Source of the DNA: Amborella trichopoda | Lineage: Eukaryota > Streptophyta > Magnoliopsida > Amborellales > Amborellaceae | Reading direction: 5' to 3' | DNA: 64,000 nucleotides | Assembly (NCBI RefSeq): GCF_000471905.2 | Contig: NW_006500178.1 | Coordinates: 3,652,780 to 3,716,779 of the forward strand | Shown: positions 48,701-56,151 of the stretch, piece by piece | How the letters are laid out: every line of letters begins with the position of its first letter | How positions within the stretch are numbered: position 1 is the first letter of the stretch | Notes under the pieces: generated by a model | Database searches by the model: none | Told to the model about the DNA's origin: nothing | The model's input: the letters and a program-made list of their open reading frames with translations, nothing else | Made by a program: the position numbers and the translations under genes

Positions 48701-51700
48701 TTACTGTCTCAGGGCTAGGTGTAAAAACACTATCTATAGGCCCTCTCGTACGAGCCTTCTTAGACCCAAAAGCCCTCTTGGTCTTAGAACTCTGAGTACC
48801 AACCATGGCTACCTCTTCTTCTCCCTCTTCTTCAGTTTCAATATTATCATAAAAAATATAAGCCCCTGACTTTAATTTTGCTATATCCTTTTTTTTTGCA
48901 ACTTTTTTACTCGTGTCAGCTTCAACTTTTTTGCAACTCATGGCTTCCTTCACTTATAGTACGGGCACTGATAGTATGGGATCAACTGGTGCAGTTTATC
49001 AGGCCTACGATTTGGTCCAAGTTTGAGTGCATTGTAACAAGCCATTTATGCATCCTGATGATTTCATCCTCCCTAAATTTCTCGTTGTAATAGGTAATAG
49101 GTATTTCATCTTGTATATATCTGGCTATATCTAGAATACCATCTATCTTCAGAAGAAAAGCCAGTGTTTATTCCTTTTACAGATCTGTTCCCTATTGGTC
49201 TGGACTATCCTGCTGGTAATGTCCTTTATTAGGTAGATTGCCTCTGGTGTTTGGTAGAAAGTTTCTCTATTAGGATATTCTATTTTTTGTGATATTGGAG
49301 TTGGAATATTGGAAGCATAGGAGAACAGAATTAGATGGCAAGAATTATTGTTTAATCATTATAACGTCCCATTGATAGCCCAATAAGGCCTGGTATTATC
49401 ATTTGGAGAAGGAAGTTGTCATGATTAGTTCACAATTGTCACTTAGAAACTACATGTGCTCTCTAGGATGGAACCCTTTACCAGCTTGGATTTGAAACAA
49501 GGATTTTTTATTATCTCAATTGAAAGTGGCATTGATTAGTAATGGTATAAACTGCTGAATTTGAGCAGCTTAGAGCATCTACTTTGCATTTTTTTGCCCT
49601 TCTGCCACCTGTTGAGAATGCTTTATCGGGCCTGTGACATGAGGTGATCAATTTGACATTTTTTTTGTTGCCTGTTACATATTGTTAAGGAGTCGTACCC
49701 AAGGGAGGTCATAACCAAGGATATGTGGTAGAGATGTATTGTCCATTGTGTGTCTCTGTGGTCTTACACTCGAACCCAATCATTGATTGTAAAGCTAGAT
49801 GGAGAATAGCTAAGAACTAAACTGTGCATTAGGGCAGCTGTAATAGAAACTCCTTGGATGGTTCCATCTTCTAATGGCTTCGTCTTTTAAATCTCTGCAT
49901 CTTGACTTGTACTCTATTAAGGGTTCATGTTGAGCATCTTATCCCAGGTGTCAAAATAAAGTTGGAGTCTATTTTTTGAATTGCTGGGGAAAACATGTAA
50001 CATATTTAACCATAAATTGATACAATAGGGGATCATAGAATAGTTACAAAGTCTTTTATCTGAACATAAAGCCGTAAGCATTTGGTTTACTCTTATATAT
50101 TCTTAACAATGACATATTTAAAATTTTTTCAGGAGAGTCTGGAACTTTCATTGTCCATATGCAGTTAGAGCGGGAAGCTAAGGAAATAGCGCCTGCTGGT
50201 ACGAAAGATATGACGACTTCCATGGATGTCAGAATTCCTTCTTCTCATGCTTTAGAAGATAGACAACCAAAGTTTGAGTAAGTTTTACTTGATTGTTCTC
50301 ACATCTATGTCAATCTGATATTCATTTTTTCTAATCTTCTGACAGGTCTGTATGCAGTTTTTTCCTATTAAGTATTTATGTTAGGTCCTGAAATCATCTC
50401 AACTTTCTAATAGATTGAGAAAACAAGTTATAGAAATTAATGATTTACAGTCTTAAAATCATGTTGTATATGAGCTTCCTTGAAGTCCGTGGAATATTCT
50501 ATCCAACTGAAATGGCTAACGAAGGACAATGTACTGGGTCCATTTCATTCATTTTAATTTCTGATGCTCTCTATTTGAGACCCGTACTGTATGCAAAGCT
50601 GGTTCCTTTTTTTATTTGGGTTCAAAACCAATCACAATATGCATCTAGGTCGTTATTTCATCTAGTTGATTTCCTTGAGATGTTCCTCAGAGTTACTGTA
50701 TTCCTTATTTTGGTGCGTTCTCGTTAGTGATAAGGTTTGAAGTAAAACATTAGCAAATATACTTTGATTCACTCAGAACCACATTAACATGCCTGCCATA
50801 CTTAAATGTGTCACCATAAGTTAAACAATCTCTAGAAATGGTCATCTATGGATCTATATATAGAAGGTATCTCAGTCCCACTAGACTTCAGCATCAGACA
50901 CTTCTATATTATAACTTAAAGTTTATGGAGTTAAAAAAGGGAACCAGAAGTGATCTTTATTTGACATTTTTGCATTGGACAACTCTTGCTCATCATAAAT
51001 CCCAGACTCCATTAGAATGGAAATGAATTGACTCCAGGGGCAGCAATTTAGGATTAGAATTCCCAGCTGGATTGGCCAGCAATTGTAAAGAATAAAAAAC
51101 TGACCATTGGATGGATTGTTAGCAAAAAATGACCAACAAATTGAATATGATGACTGTGGTAGTAACCATGCATGGGAAGCAAAAAAGAAAATACGGTTGG
51201 AGCAAAACCATATGGTCCTTTCATTGACGGTGGCAATTTTTAAGTGCAGAAAAGTTCTATTTGTGTGGTCCCTGTTTGTGTTAGAAAGGGGGCTTTGAAT
51301 CTAGTGTGCATGAAATACAGTGCAGCCACATTGGAGATAAAGGGTTTGGAGTTAAACATATGAAACAATGATATTCTTCAACTCTGAAACCATGCAAGAA
51401 AAACTACTTTTATGGCAACATAGTTGTATTTCATTCATTACATGTCTGATGCCTCTTATTTGACCAAATACACAAGATCCTAAGTACTCATGATGTGGTG
51501 GGGTTTGAATAATGGTCTCAAATGCAACTAGAGAAGAAACCAATTGGTCAGATGTTCCTTATTTGTTTCTTATAAATAAAAATGCAATAACTTGTGGTAT
51601 CCTTGAAGGGTGGACATGGAAAGAACTTCACCTGGTGGTGTTCCAAGCGTGGCATCAAGTCATCTACCACAAGACATAAATGACTCATTCCCTTCTCTAG

Positions 51701-52918
51701 ACACTTTTCCTGAAAAAAGCATGCAAAAAGAAAAGGCTGCTCCATTGCAAAGAGACTCTGGTGACCCTCAGATGGGGGGTGAGAGCACTTCAGGCAGCAC
51801 ATTGAAGACTGCAACCATTGGTCGCCAAGGCTTTGCTCTTCAAGATAAGGTAATCCCCAACCCATTTCATATCTACTGCCCATTCCAAAGGAATTATCAC
51901 TTAAAATTTTTACTCAAGTCTAACAGAAGTTTCTTTCTTTTTATTTGTAGTTGTGGTCCATATATGCAGCAGGAAATACAGTGCCCATACCCTTTCTGAA
52001 AGCAACAGATATATCTCCTCTTGCTCTAATATCAGACAATGACAATGGAGATAGAGATCCAGATGGTAATGGCACCACTGCTTTGGAGGCCATTCAAGAG
52101 CTATACAGTGGAGATGGAACAGCAAGAAAGGGGAGGAGGGCCCAAAATAATGAGGTTTCTTTGTCTTTGTTTCTTCCTGCATCTTTTTTTCTTTTGATGG
52201 CAACCTTGTGTGTTCCAGTATCGAGTGATCCTTTCCATTGAACTCAAGATTGCAGCTTCTGTTTCATCAGAATCTATACATATGTTTTCGGCAGGTGCCT
52301 TTACCTTCGAGTGTGCATAAGAGATTGACAACAAGTTCGACACTATTCAACCTTGCACAGGCTTTAGCGTATCATAAAATGTATGATTCCAATGGATTTC
52401 CAATTAACTCACCTTTTTTAATTCATGAACTGACATTGATATATGGTATCTTTATGAAAACTTTTCACGTACGTGTTCTTTTTGAGTTTTTGTATTTGAG
52501 ATCTCTATAGATCTGGATGGTTTACATTATGCCAGCTGCCTTTTTGGTATTAGTTTTTTCATTTTATTTTGTTTTAAATCAAGTTCTTTTTTCTCCATGC
52601 ACCTTATGACAATGATTGGTTTTCCTATTCATGGTTTCTTTCCATATTCATGGTTTCATGAAGTAAAAGTGAATTCTGAGACCTATCTTAAAATCCCTGT
52701 CAGTACTTGATTTATTTTTATTTGGTGGTGGGTTGACTGCTGTTTTCCCTCTTGTTTGCTTTGAGTGCGATTGACACTCATATTATGTCATCTGATATCC
52801 TCGTGTTTGATGTGGCAGGTGCTATGATGAGATGCCATTGCAAGGTTTGCAAGCTGCACAAGAGCAGCGCACCATTCAGAACCTTGGTGATACTCTAAGG
52901 ACTATCTTAAGATTGTAA
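16311..52918 (+). CDS. SIK1: SIK1, plant Hippo/Ste20-like (MST1/2-type) protein kinase, 3' 14 exons
   Basis: Fourteen exons join in phase, with consensus GT-AG borders, into 482 codons plus TAA. They encode kinase subdomains VIb (HRDIKGGN), VII (DFG), the activation loop with [14 protein letters not shown] ([14 protein letters not shown]) and XI (KEPRLRP), then a variable linker and the conserved tail '[16 protein letters not shown]' and '[15 protein letters not shown]'. This matches Arabidopsis SIK1 (At1g69220), a Ser/Thr kinase that works with MOB1 in cell proliferation and expansion and also acts in immune signalling. The N-lobe (Gly loop, VAVK lysine, helix C) is missing and should lie left of base 1. 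All catalytic residues visible are intact and no stop interrupts the frame, so the gene is probably functional despite introns that make up 96% of the visible span. Exact donor of exon 46450-46584 is inferred from phase. Confidence 0.95.
17091..17143 (+). CDS. SIK1: SIK1 exon: DFG and activation segment start
   Basis: Reads [18 protein letters not shown], with the DFG Mg-binding Asp and the T of the activation loop. Acceptor AACAG, donor GTACAT. The following intron is 14.0 kb. Confidence 0.95.
17930..18810 (-). mobile_element. LINE 3' end (element D): zf-RVT and RNase H remnant
   Basis: On the minus strand the order is zf-RVT-like '[16 protein letters not shown]' and '[16 protein letters not shown]' (18770-18530), then RNase H-like '[14 protein letters not shown]', '[11 protein letters not shown]' and a tail. 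Several stops. Same plant L1 class as elements A-C; opposite to the host gene. Confidence 0.7.
19790..20840 (+). pseudogene. copia gag and protease remnant (element 2)
   Basis: Gag-like text '[20 protein letters not shown]' and '[14 protein letters not shown]' occurs at 19790-20053. Protease follows at 20435 with '[11 protein letters not shown]', where the catalytic DSGA triad is changed to DSRA, then the pre-integrase '[13 protein letters not shown]' and 'GGLYILDS' up to 20790. Stops and frameshifts are present. Confidence 0.8.
20842..22819 (-). mobile_element. 2-kb LTR (family X, copy 1) inside copia element 2
   Basis: The plus-strand sequence begins TGAAAGGTGTGGCTATG and ends ACCCCAACA, so it is TG...CA in both readings. 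It shares its start, a 'GCCTAGGGTGACCCCC' block, a GA-rich block and its end with three further copies in the window (24772, 27313, 44028). The orientation is taken from the copy next to a PBS. Copia coding stops before it and resumes after it ('LGHLAFQSL'), so it is a solo-LTR insertion. Flanks GCAAT and ACATT match only weakly. Confidence 0.75.
22820..24771 (+). pseudogene. copia integrase and reverse transcriptase remnant (element 2)
   Basis: Reads [16 protein letters not shown], '[17 protein letters not shown]' (zinc-binding HHCC part), '[19 protein letters not shown]' and '[13 protein letters not shown]' of integrase, then '[20 protein letters not shown]', then reverse transcriptase ('[14 protein letters not shown]') with many stops. 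It ends at an 'ISQR' motif at 24771. Confidence 0.8.
25320..25690. other. Assembly artefact: 20-N gap between noisy duplicate contig ends
   Basis: Bases after the gap (25538-25660) retrace the sequence before it (from about 25330) in order: 'ACTAGGGTTGGGCATGCCCC' against 'CTAGGTTAGGGTCGATGCCC', then the G-run, then 'GAGTGTGCCACCTAGAGAGA' against 'GGAGTGCCGACCTACGAGAG'. Bases before the gap likewise retrace those after it. The differences are scattered indels, as in uncorrected long reads. The gap therefore probably hides an overlap, not unknown DNA. Confidence 0.75.
25518..25537. other. Assembly gap, 20 N
   Basis: Twenty unknown bases, a round placeholder length, inside LTR copy 2. Confidence 0.99.
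26735..27312 (-). pseudogene. copia gag remnant (family X element)
   Basis: On the minus strand, directly after the PBS, the reading gives '[20 protein letters not shown]', the copia gag start, then stops and a frameshift, then '[15 protein letters not shown]' style text ('[19 protein letters not shown]', '[20 protein letters not shown]') of the UBN2-type gag domain. All of pol is missing. Confidence 0.8.
27299..27312 (-). other. Primer binding site of the family-X element
   Basis: Minus-strand TTGGTATCAAAGCC lies directly next to the LTR end, resembling the initiator-Met tRNA complement TGGTATCAGAGC. It fixes the orientation of the family-X LTRs as minus. Confidence 0.8.
29041..29695. mobile_element. 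Candidate solo LTR with 6-bp target duplication
   Basis: This 655-bp block is absent from the homologous place in LTR copy 1. It begins TGCGGGACCC, ends TATGGACCA and is flanked by CATAGT on both sides (29035-29040 and 29696-29701). TG...CA ends plus a short duplication suggest a solo LTR; the family is unknown and its strand is undecided. Confidence 0.6.
29920..30131 (-). mobile_element. RTE-type LINE, strongly 5'-truncated
   Basis: On the plus strand it begins with the tail complement CATCATCATCATCATC and then CCCAATTGATTGGGGTCGGC, the complement of the RTE C-terminus. The flanks TTAAGCTTTCTAGGTCTTT (29901-29919) and TTAACTTTCTAGGCCTTT (30132-30149) form an imperfect duplication of about 18 bp. 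It is inside LTR copy 3. Confidence 0.85.
30170..31146 (+). other. Unassigned intron sequence
   Basis: No coding or element signature was recognised. A short (ATT)n-like run lies at 30593-30622, followed by a GC-richer patch (CGGCCCGCGGGCG) near 30633. Confidence 0.5.
31147..31209 (+). CDS. SIK1: SIK1 exon: activation loop to APE
   Basis: Reads '[20 protein letters not shown]' then K, including the P+1 loop and the APE motif. Acceptor TGTAG, donor GTAACA; phase 0 at both ends. Confidence 0.95.
31600..31644 (+). CDS. SIK1: SIK1 exon: subdomain IX
   Basis: Reads [15 protein letters not shown], including the structural Asp of helix F. Acceptor TGTAG, donor GTACTA; phase 0. Confidence 0.95.
31702..31756. 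repeat. (ATT)n microsatellite in a SIK1 intron
   Basis: About 18 uninterrupted ATT units between the VDVWALG exon and the 36-bp exon. Confidence 0.95.
31927..31962 (+). CDS. SIK1: SIK1 micro-exon of 36 bp
   Basis: Reads [12 protein letters not shown], the conserved G.PP loop after subdomain IX. Acceptor CTCAG, unusual donor GTCAGT; phase 0. Confidence 0.92.
32718..34706 (-). mobile_element. RTE-type LINE, 2.0 kb, with perfect 17-bp target duplication
   Basis: Flanked by TTGCCTTTTAAGAGGTT at 32701-32717 and 34707-34723. It starts on the plus strand with the (CAT)n tail complement. On the minus strand it encodes the end of the endonuclease ('[20 protein letters not shown]', 'ETWWCSDEV'), then reverse transcriptase ('[20 protein letters not shown]', '[16 protein letters not shown]'), and the C-terminal region. 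The catalytic FADD box reads FKDD near 33510. It lies in the SIK1 intron 31963-38682, opposite to the gene. Confidence 0.93.
33957..34668 (-). pseudogene. RTE ORF: endonuclease end and reverse transcriptase start
   Basis: Two open stretches, 34668-34447 and 34151-33957, carry the endonuclease C-terminus and RT motif 1 region of the plant RTE protein. They are separated by frameshifts. The protein would copy its own RNA at a nicked target; changes in the catalytic box (FKDD) and stops make it inactive. Confidence 0.85.
35665..36154. repeat. Tandem duplication, period 247 bp, two copies
   Basis: The block starting AGAATTGTGCATTTGGATGC at 35665 recurs at 35912 and the two stay alignable to 'GTAGAATCAACTG' at 36154, with about 15-20 differences and small indels. 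It has no coding pattern that I recognise. Confidence 0.9.
37145..37163. repeat. Homopolymer run of 19 C
   Basis: Nineteen consecutive C in the intron before the VIFMIS exon. The length may be inaccurate in any assembly. Confidence 0.9.
37831..38020. repeat. Tandem duplication, period 98 bp
   Basis: GGTCTGAATTC(T/A)GCT...TTTTTCAAACATTGAGAAAT...CCATTTGGTG occurs at 37831 and again at 37929. Confidence 0.85.
38683..38738 (+). CDS. SIK1: SIK1 exon: C-lobe
   Basis: Reads [18 protein letters not shown] and two bases of the next Trp codon. Acceptor GATAG, donor GTTTGC. Confidence 0.93.
38950..39356. repeat. Minisatellite with palindromic core CGCCTATAGGCG
   Basis: About five to six units of an (AC)n stretch, then ACTCTTCCCAACGCCTATAGG, CGAAAATG. 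The core CGCCTATAGGCG is a perfect palindrome. The (AC)n part varies in length. A LINE fragment interrupts the array at 39071-39222. Confidence 0.85.
39071..39222 (-). mobile_element. LINE 3' fragment inserted in the minisatellite
   Basis: A 152-bp insert opens with poly(T) on the plus strand and ends 'GATTACCCCC'. It is flanked by a 17-bp duplication ACACACACACAACTCTT (39054-39070 and 39223-39239). Its sequence ('GTTGACATATGTATT', 'GGGTTATAAGATTACCCCC') is the same 3' UTR family as LINE element C at 10036. Confidence 0.85.
39520..39700. other. 20-N gap (39616-39635) with anomalous flanks
   Basis: The N block is followed by a run of TAACG pentamers (39636-39675) and sequence rich in GAACGAGACGAACGAG, then a (GA)n tract. 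The left flank is rich in short AAATTAAAAT repeats. As with the first gap this looks like uncorrected contig ends. Confidence 0.7.
39703..39752. repeat. (GA)n microsatellite
   Basis: About 25 GA units immediately right of the second gap. Confidence 0.95.
40489..40570 (+). CDS. SIK1: SIK1 exon: end of the kinase domain
   Basis: Completes the Trp and reads '[20 protein letters not shown]' then NATEMLK. It carries the invariant subdomain XI Arg. Acceptor GCAG, donor GTAAAG. Confidence 0.95.
40571..41644 (+). other. SIK1 intron sequence, no element recognised
   Basis: Ordinary AT-rich intron sequence between the subdomain XI exon and the hAT element. Confidence 0.5.
41653..42551. mobile_element. 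Non-autonomous hAT element, 899 bp, with 8-bp target duplication
   Basis: Flanked by GTTTAATG at 41645-41652 and 42552-42559. The ends share an inverted TGTTCGCAAAATCG (14 of 14). Within about 90 bp of each end there is a dense cluster of AACCG/CGGTT motifs in both directions, as expected of hAT transposase binding sites. It encodes no protein. The interior is AT-rich and hosts a Mutator-like MITE. Confidence 0.88.
41841..42189. mobile_element. Mutator-like MITE, copy A, nested in the hAT element
   Basis: A 349-bp block between perfect 9-bp duplications TATAAAAAA (41832-41840 and 42190-42198). It begins GGAAAGAGTTTATATATCC and ends GGAAACCACACCC, and contains the family landmarks CATCTCGACATCGAGATG-like palindrome and 'ATAGATCTACTTGATTTTAA'. 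Copies B-F below share them. Confidence 0.85.
43229..43330 (+). pseudogene. Tiny copia RNase H remnant
   Basis: Reads close to '[18 protein letters not shown]', resembling the SSAEAEY.AM....EL.W motif at the end of copia RNase H. Only about 35 residues remain. Confidence 0.45.
43613..43785 (-). mobile_element. Retroposed fragment with poly(A) and 17-bp target duplication
   Basis: A 173-bp insert begins with poly(T) on the plus strand and is flanked by ATGTGGCTTGTAAACTT at 43596-43612 and 43786-43802. It has no coding content, and its family is not recognised. A 5'-truncated LINE 3' UTR or a SINE are both possible. Confidence 0.8.
44028..46122 (-). mobile_element. 2-kb LTR (family X, copy 4), solo
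   Basis: Begins TAAAAGGTGTGGCTATG, ends TTGACCACAACA, and is alignable along its length with copy 1, including the block 'TACCTAGGGTTATCCCC', the GA-rich region 44690-44765, and the end. No internal element DNA is attached. Flanking duplication was not found, so it is old or rearranged. Located in the SIK1 intron 40571-46449. Confidence 0.75.
46450..46584 (+). CDS. SIK1: SIK1 exon: after the kinase domain
   Basis: Reads '[20 protein letters not shown]' then '[15 protein letters not shown]' and a short linker. Acceptor TACAG. The donor GTCAGT at 46585 is chosen because it keeps phase 0 for the next exon. Confidence 0.85.
46684..46795 (+). CDS. SIK1: SIK1 exon: variable linker 1
   Basis: Reads '[20 protein letters not shown]' and on through [17 protein letters not shown]. 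Acceptor TTAG, donor GTATGC; phase consistent with the next exon. The linker is poorly conserved in the family. Confidence 0.82.
47515..48960 (-). mobile_element. hAT transposon remnant
   Basis: The left end CAAGGTTTCAAAAAACGC followed by nested GCCTAGGCG palindromic motifs resembles the terminus of a widespread plant hAT group. The minus-strand transposase ORF fills 48953-47985. The opposite terminus is not visible beyond 48960, so the element is truncated at its 5' end. Confidence 0.7.
47985..48953 (-). pseudogene. hAT-family transposase fragment (DUF659 type)
   Basis: A 322-codon open frame on the minus strand. Residues about 150-250 match the DUF659 region of plant hAT-like proteins: '[20 protein letters not shown]', '[18 protein letters not shown]', '[10 protein letters not shown]', '[12 protein letters not shown]', '[15 protein letters not shown]'. 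The N-terminal BED zinc finger is missing, as is the C-terminal dimerisation domain, so it is a fragment although it has no stop in 322 codons. The catalytic RNase H-like fold would cut and join DNA ends. It lies antisense in a SIK1 intron. Partial or recently silenced origin are both possible. Confidence 0.85.
50133..50277 (+). CDS. SIK1: SIK1 exon: TFIVH linker
   Basis: Reads [19 protein letters not shown] and continues to EDRQPKF. The GT.IVH motif is conserved in plant SIK1. Acceptor TTCAG, donor GTAAGT. Confidence 0.9.
51609..51849 (+). CDS. SIK1: SIK1 exon: linker to FALQDK
   Basis: The longest exon (241 bp). It reads from [13 protein letters not shown] to '[20 protein letters not shown]', the last part conserved in relatives. 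The acceptor CTTGAAG has a weak pyrimidine tract but fits the phase. Donor GTAATC. Confidence 0.88.
51951..52154 (+). CDS. SIK1: SIK1 exon: conserved C-terminal block
   Basis: Reads '[20 protein letters not shown]' then ISPLAL, an acidic stretch and '[13 protein letters not shown]'. Strongly conserved in plant SIK1. Acceptor TTGTAG, donor GTTTCT; 68 codons in phase 0. Confidence 0.95.
52295..52380 (+). CDS. SIK1: SIK1 exon: penultimate
   Basis: Reads '[20 protein letters not shown]' then AQALAYHK and two bases of Met. Acceptor GGCAG, donor GTATGA. Confidence 0.95.
52819..52918 (+). CDS. SIK1: SIK1 last exon with stop
   Basis: Reads [16 protein letters not shown] then '[16 protein letters not shown]' and TAA at 52916-52918. 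The terminus is near-identical to that known for Arabidopsis. Acceptor GGCAG. Confidence 0.96.
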
Positions 52919-53919
52919 CAGTTTTTCTTGAAAGAGATAAATTTGGGTCTAGGGTATATGCATTATCTTTCATATTTAAAATGTGGTTTAGGTAGTAAAT
53001 ATAACTGAAATTTTCATGGAATCATGGTTCTTGACCTCTATCTCGCACACACACACATCAATGCCAGTTGGTTTTACCAATTTGAGTTGACAAGCTGATA
53101 TTTGATGATTTTAAATCCCAAGTAACTGGCCTCAACAACCAAACCGGCTCTGACCAGGCCCTTACTACCCAACAATCAAGGCCAAAAGAAACAAATATAA
53201 AGAAATAAAAGAGAAGGTTCCCAGTGGATTGAATCATTCGAAAAGTAAACAATTTTATATTGTTTGGCACCTTTATTTTGGTGAGGACAGGCTATTCTAA
53301 GTTAGCATGCTTGTCCTTTGTGCTCCAAGACTAGCCAACCGAGCAAAAGAATAAAAAATATAATGGAAATATAATATCTGATCTATAGTGTAATCAGTTG
53401 GGCCAGATGATTTTTAAAGTTAGATAATTAGGTTGTTTCAATTGGATAAAACAAACGCAATGATTTAACGACACAGTACGTAATTTTTAATAATAATAAT
53501 GGCACTAGTAATAGATATTTATATAAATATATGTATTTCATATTTTAAGCTGGAGTCCCACTTGTTTAGGGTGTATGGCTTATTTTAATTTTTATATATT
53601 TCTATACATTGGATTAAGCTCAAATTTAGGGTATTTGTAGTTCTCCCTATTATGCACCAATGAAAAATACAAAATAAATGAAATTATCAAGATGCATCTT
53701 ACATGCTAACTATATAGCATTTTACTCTTTTTCAACTATTGTAACTCACGATCATGTATGTTTTGATCTAATTTTTGAAATTAATCAAAAGAAATAGGTA
53801 AAGTTTTAAAATTTTAAATAGTTCATCTCTTGTTATCCTGATGAATTATCCAAAAAATTTATTTTAGAAGAAACTAAATACCCCTTAATCTTAAAATGGT
53901 ATCTTACGCTTTCTCTTAT
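52919..53919. other. SIK1 3' UTR and downstream, no other gene
   Basis: Follows the SIK1 stop. A canonical AATAAA is not close to the stop, so the poly(A) site was not placed. An (AC)n run is at 53045-53056. Confidence 0.5.
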
Positions 53920-54327
53920 GGGTGTAATTTCTATAAGGTTGCAACCTTAAACAATCCAATTAAGGCGTACCTCCAAATTTTATCGTACCATGTAATTTTC
54001 ATGTAAAAAATTCTTAAGATAATCTGAAAATCTATTTTCATATCCACTTATAAAAATTTAAACTCCAAAAAGGGCTAAAATCAAGTAGATCTATAAACAT
54101 ATGAAAATATTTAAATTGGACGGTCTCGATAGTGTTTTACAAGATGCACTATTGTTGGGATTGAAAATCTTCTTTTCTTTTCTTTTTTATATATATTTAT
54201 ACATTTTGATGTCAAGATGATCAATTAAAGGGTTTTTCAACATTAAAACAACATTTTTTGATGGATTTTTAAGGTGCATATGTAGTTCTACATTTTGAGG
54301 TTGCAACACTTATATAAACTTTTCCCC
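53920..54327. mobile_element. Mutator-like MITE, copy B, with perfect 9-bp duplication
   Basis: A 408-bp block between TTCTCTTAT at 53911-53919 and 54328-54336. It starts GGGTGTAATTTCTATAAGG and ends TATAAACTTTTCCCC, in inverse orientation to copies A and C, and contains the family landmarks 'AAAATCAAGTAGATCTATAA' and 'TTGCAACCTTAAACAATCC'. Confidence 0.9.
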
Positions 54328-54394
54328 TTCTCTTATTGAAATATAGAGATTAATTTAAATTTTCAAAAATAAAATTAGGATTTTTTGTAAATTT

Positions 54395-54436
54395 TTAAAT
54401 AAAAATAATAATAATAATAACCACAACAACAACAGC
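54395..54436. repeat. (AAT)n and (CAA)n microsatellite
   Basis: ATAATAATAATAATAATAA followed by CCACAACAACAACAGC. Confidence 0.85.
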
Positions 54437-54759
54437 ATTAAGAAAAAAAAAATGACGACAGCAAAATAATGTTTTAAGGTTTGAAAGAAGATATAATGAG
54501 AGAAATATGGAGCCATGCTTCCTAGGAGTGATTCCTGAAGGGATACAACAATGTTTTGAATAGAGATGGTCGCCTCCTTTTTCAACTAATGGAATATATT
54601 TACATAGGATCACAATGGCCAATGTTTTATGGAATCTTTGGAAAGAAGAAATGGCAGGACCTTTAAACGTATATTCAGAGAGGAGGAGCAATTGTGCCAT
54701 GCTATAGCTTCAATTACTACTTGGGCACTACCATGTTTTAAATACTACTTGGGCGTTAG

Positions 54760-55440
54760 CATTTTTCAAAGAAGTAACCAAGGAATTCTTCTTGTCCAAC
54801 TATAGGGACTTATTGAATCACACGAAAAAGAGGGTTATAAGGGATGGTTTATAAAGAGATCATTTATCTTATGTACATGGAGGTCACAATCATTTTTGTC
54901 CTTAAATTTCGAGATGAATGGTTGTAAGAATGTCATTGAATAGACACAAAATTCTAAAAAAAAATATTCTCAGACTTCGTGACTCACTTTAAACCATCTT
55001 ATTTCATATCTAAAGAATGAGAACGATTGTGACATCCACGTACAAAAGATAAATAGTCTCTTTATAGACAATCTTGAGTTATAAAGCTATCTAAATGGGT
55101 CCCCGCTAATGAAAATTAGGTGAGGTTTAACTTTAACGGCATTGTAAAGGATGATGGCCGAACAACTAGTTATGGAGGACTACTAACAAACAGCTATGGA
55201 TAAATCTATGGACTTATCAAGGCAGGCTACAACCATGCTCAGTTAATGAGACAGAACTTCGGGCAATTAGATTTGGAGTCACAAGATTGGAGGAAAACAC
55301 ATCAAGAGCGATGGTAGAGAGATTCCATTAATGTTATTAATTGGTGTAAGGAGCTGGAGAAGGGACCATGGCTATGGAGCCAAATTATGGAGGAGATTCT
55401 ATATGCCCTGTGAGGTCTTCAGGTGGTCTTCAATTGTATT
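54760..55440 (+). mobile_element. LINE RNase H remnant (element E), plus strand
   Basis: From about 55090 the plus strand reads 'VRFNFNGIVKDDGRTTSYGG', then 'GLIKAGYNHAQ', 'FGVTRLEENTSRAMVE' in another frame and 'NVINWCKELEKGPWLWSQIM', matching the plant LINE RNase H order (LN.DG.., E...LR.G, VE.DS..V..W). Stops and frame changes are frequent. Upstream limits are vague. Confidence 0.6.
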
Positions 55441-56151
55441 AATAAAAATAAGAAAATATATCTCATAATGTTACAACCTTACAATATGGCAATTATACCA
55501 AATCATGAAATAAGAGAAAGACATAAAATCTGACGGTCTAAAATGCCAAACTATAGCATTAGATAAAAATGTGGCTTTCTTAACAAGTGTATCCATCACA
55601 ATGTACTCGAAACGTTCAGATCCTTAATGATACCTTGTCAACATTAAAATGAATAAATAAATGAATAAATAAAATAAAATAAAAATCCTAGGAGTGAGGG
55701 TGTGCTTGGAAACCACGTTCAACTTGTTTTTTAAGTTGAGGCTCACATGAATGAATACTATGTTGACCCATGTATGTTTAACATGTCAACCACATGCATG
55801 TTTTGTACGGGACTTGTCATCATCATTCATTGGAATTGGAGGCCTGCTTCAATGGCTACTTTAATAATTAATTGTCAATGGAAATTCAAAGTGGAGTAAT
55901 TAAAAAAGGTTGCAGCTCGTGGGATGCATTGAACGCTCTGAAATATATGGTTCAGCAACTGAGGTCACACCAATTTTTTTCAATTTAAAAAACTTGCTAC
56001 TCTTGTGGGAAAGAGTTCTTTAAGCTGCAGTTGAACATCAATGAGATTCACAGTTAAAAAGTTGAGAGAGAGATGTTTGGGGAAGAGTCAATAGGGAATC
56101 TCGTTTGTGTTCAAATTATATTCTATGTTTAGAGATTGGCATTCCCCAATA

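Larger units (their letters stand above)
46796..50132 (+). other. SIK1 intron with a hAT transposase fragment
   Basis: Apart from the hAT remnant (47515-48960) the intron shows no recognisable feature; 48960-50132 is unassigned. Confidence 0.6.

Noticed and set aside
48528..48869. Plus-strand open frame of 113 codons
   Set aside because: Shadow of the hAT transposase reading on the other strand.
51610..51999. Open frame starting at GTG as a separate small gene
   Set aside because: It is a SIK1 exon read past its donor.
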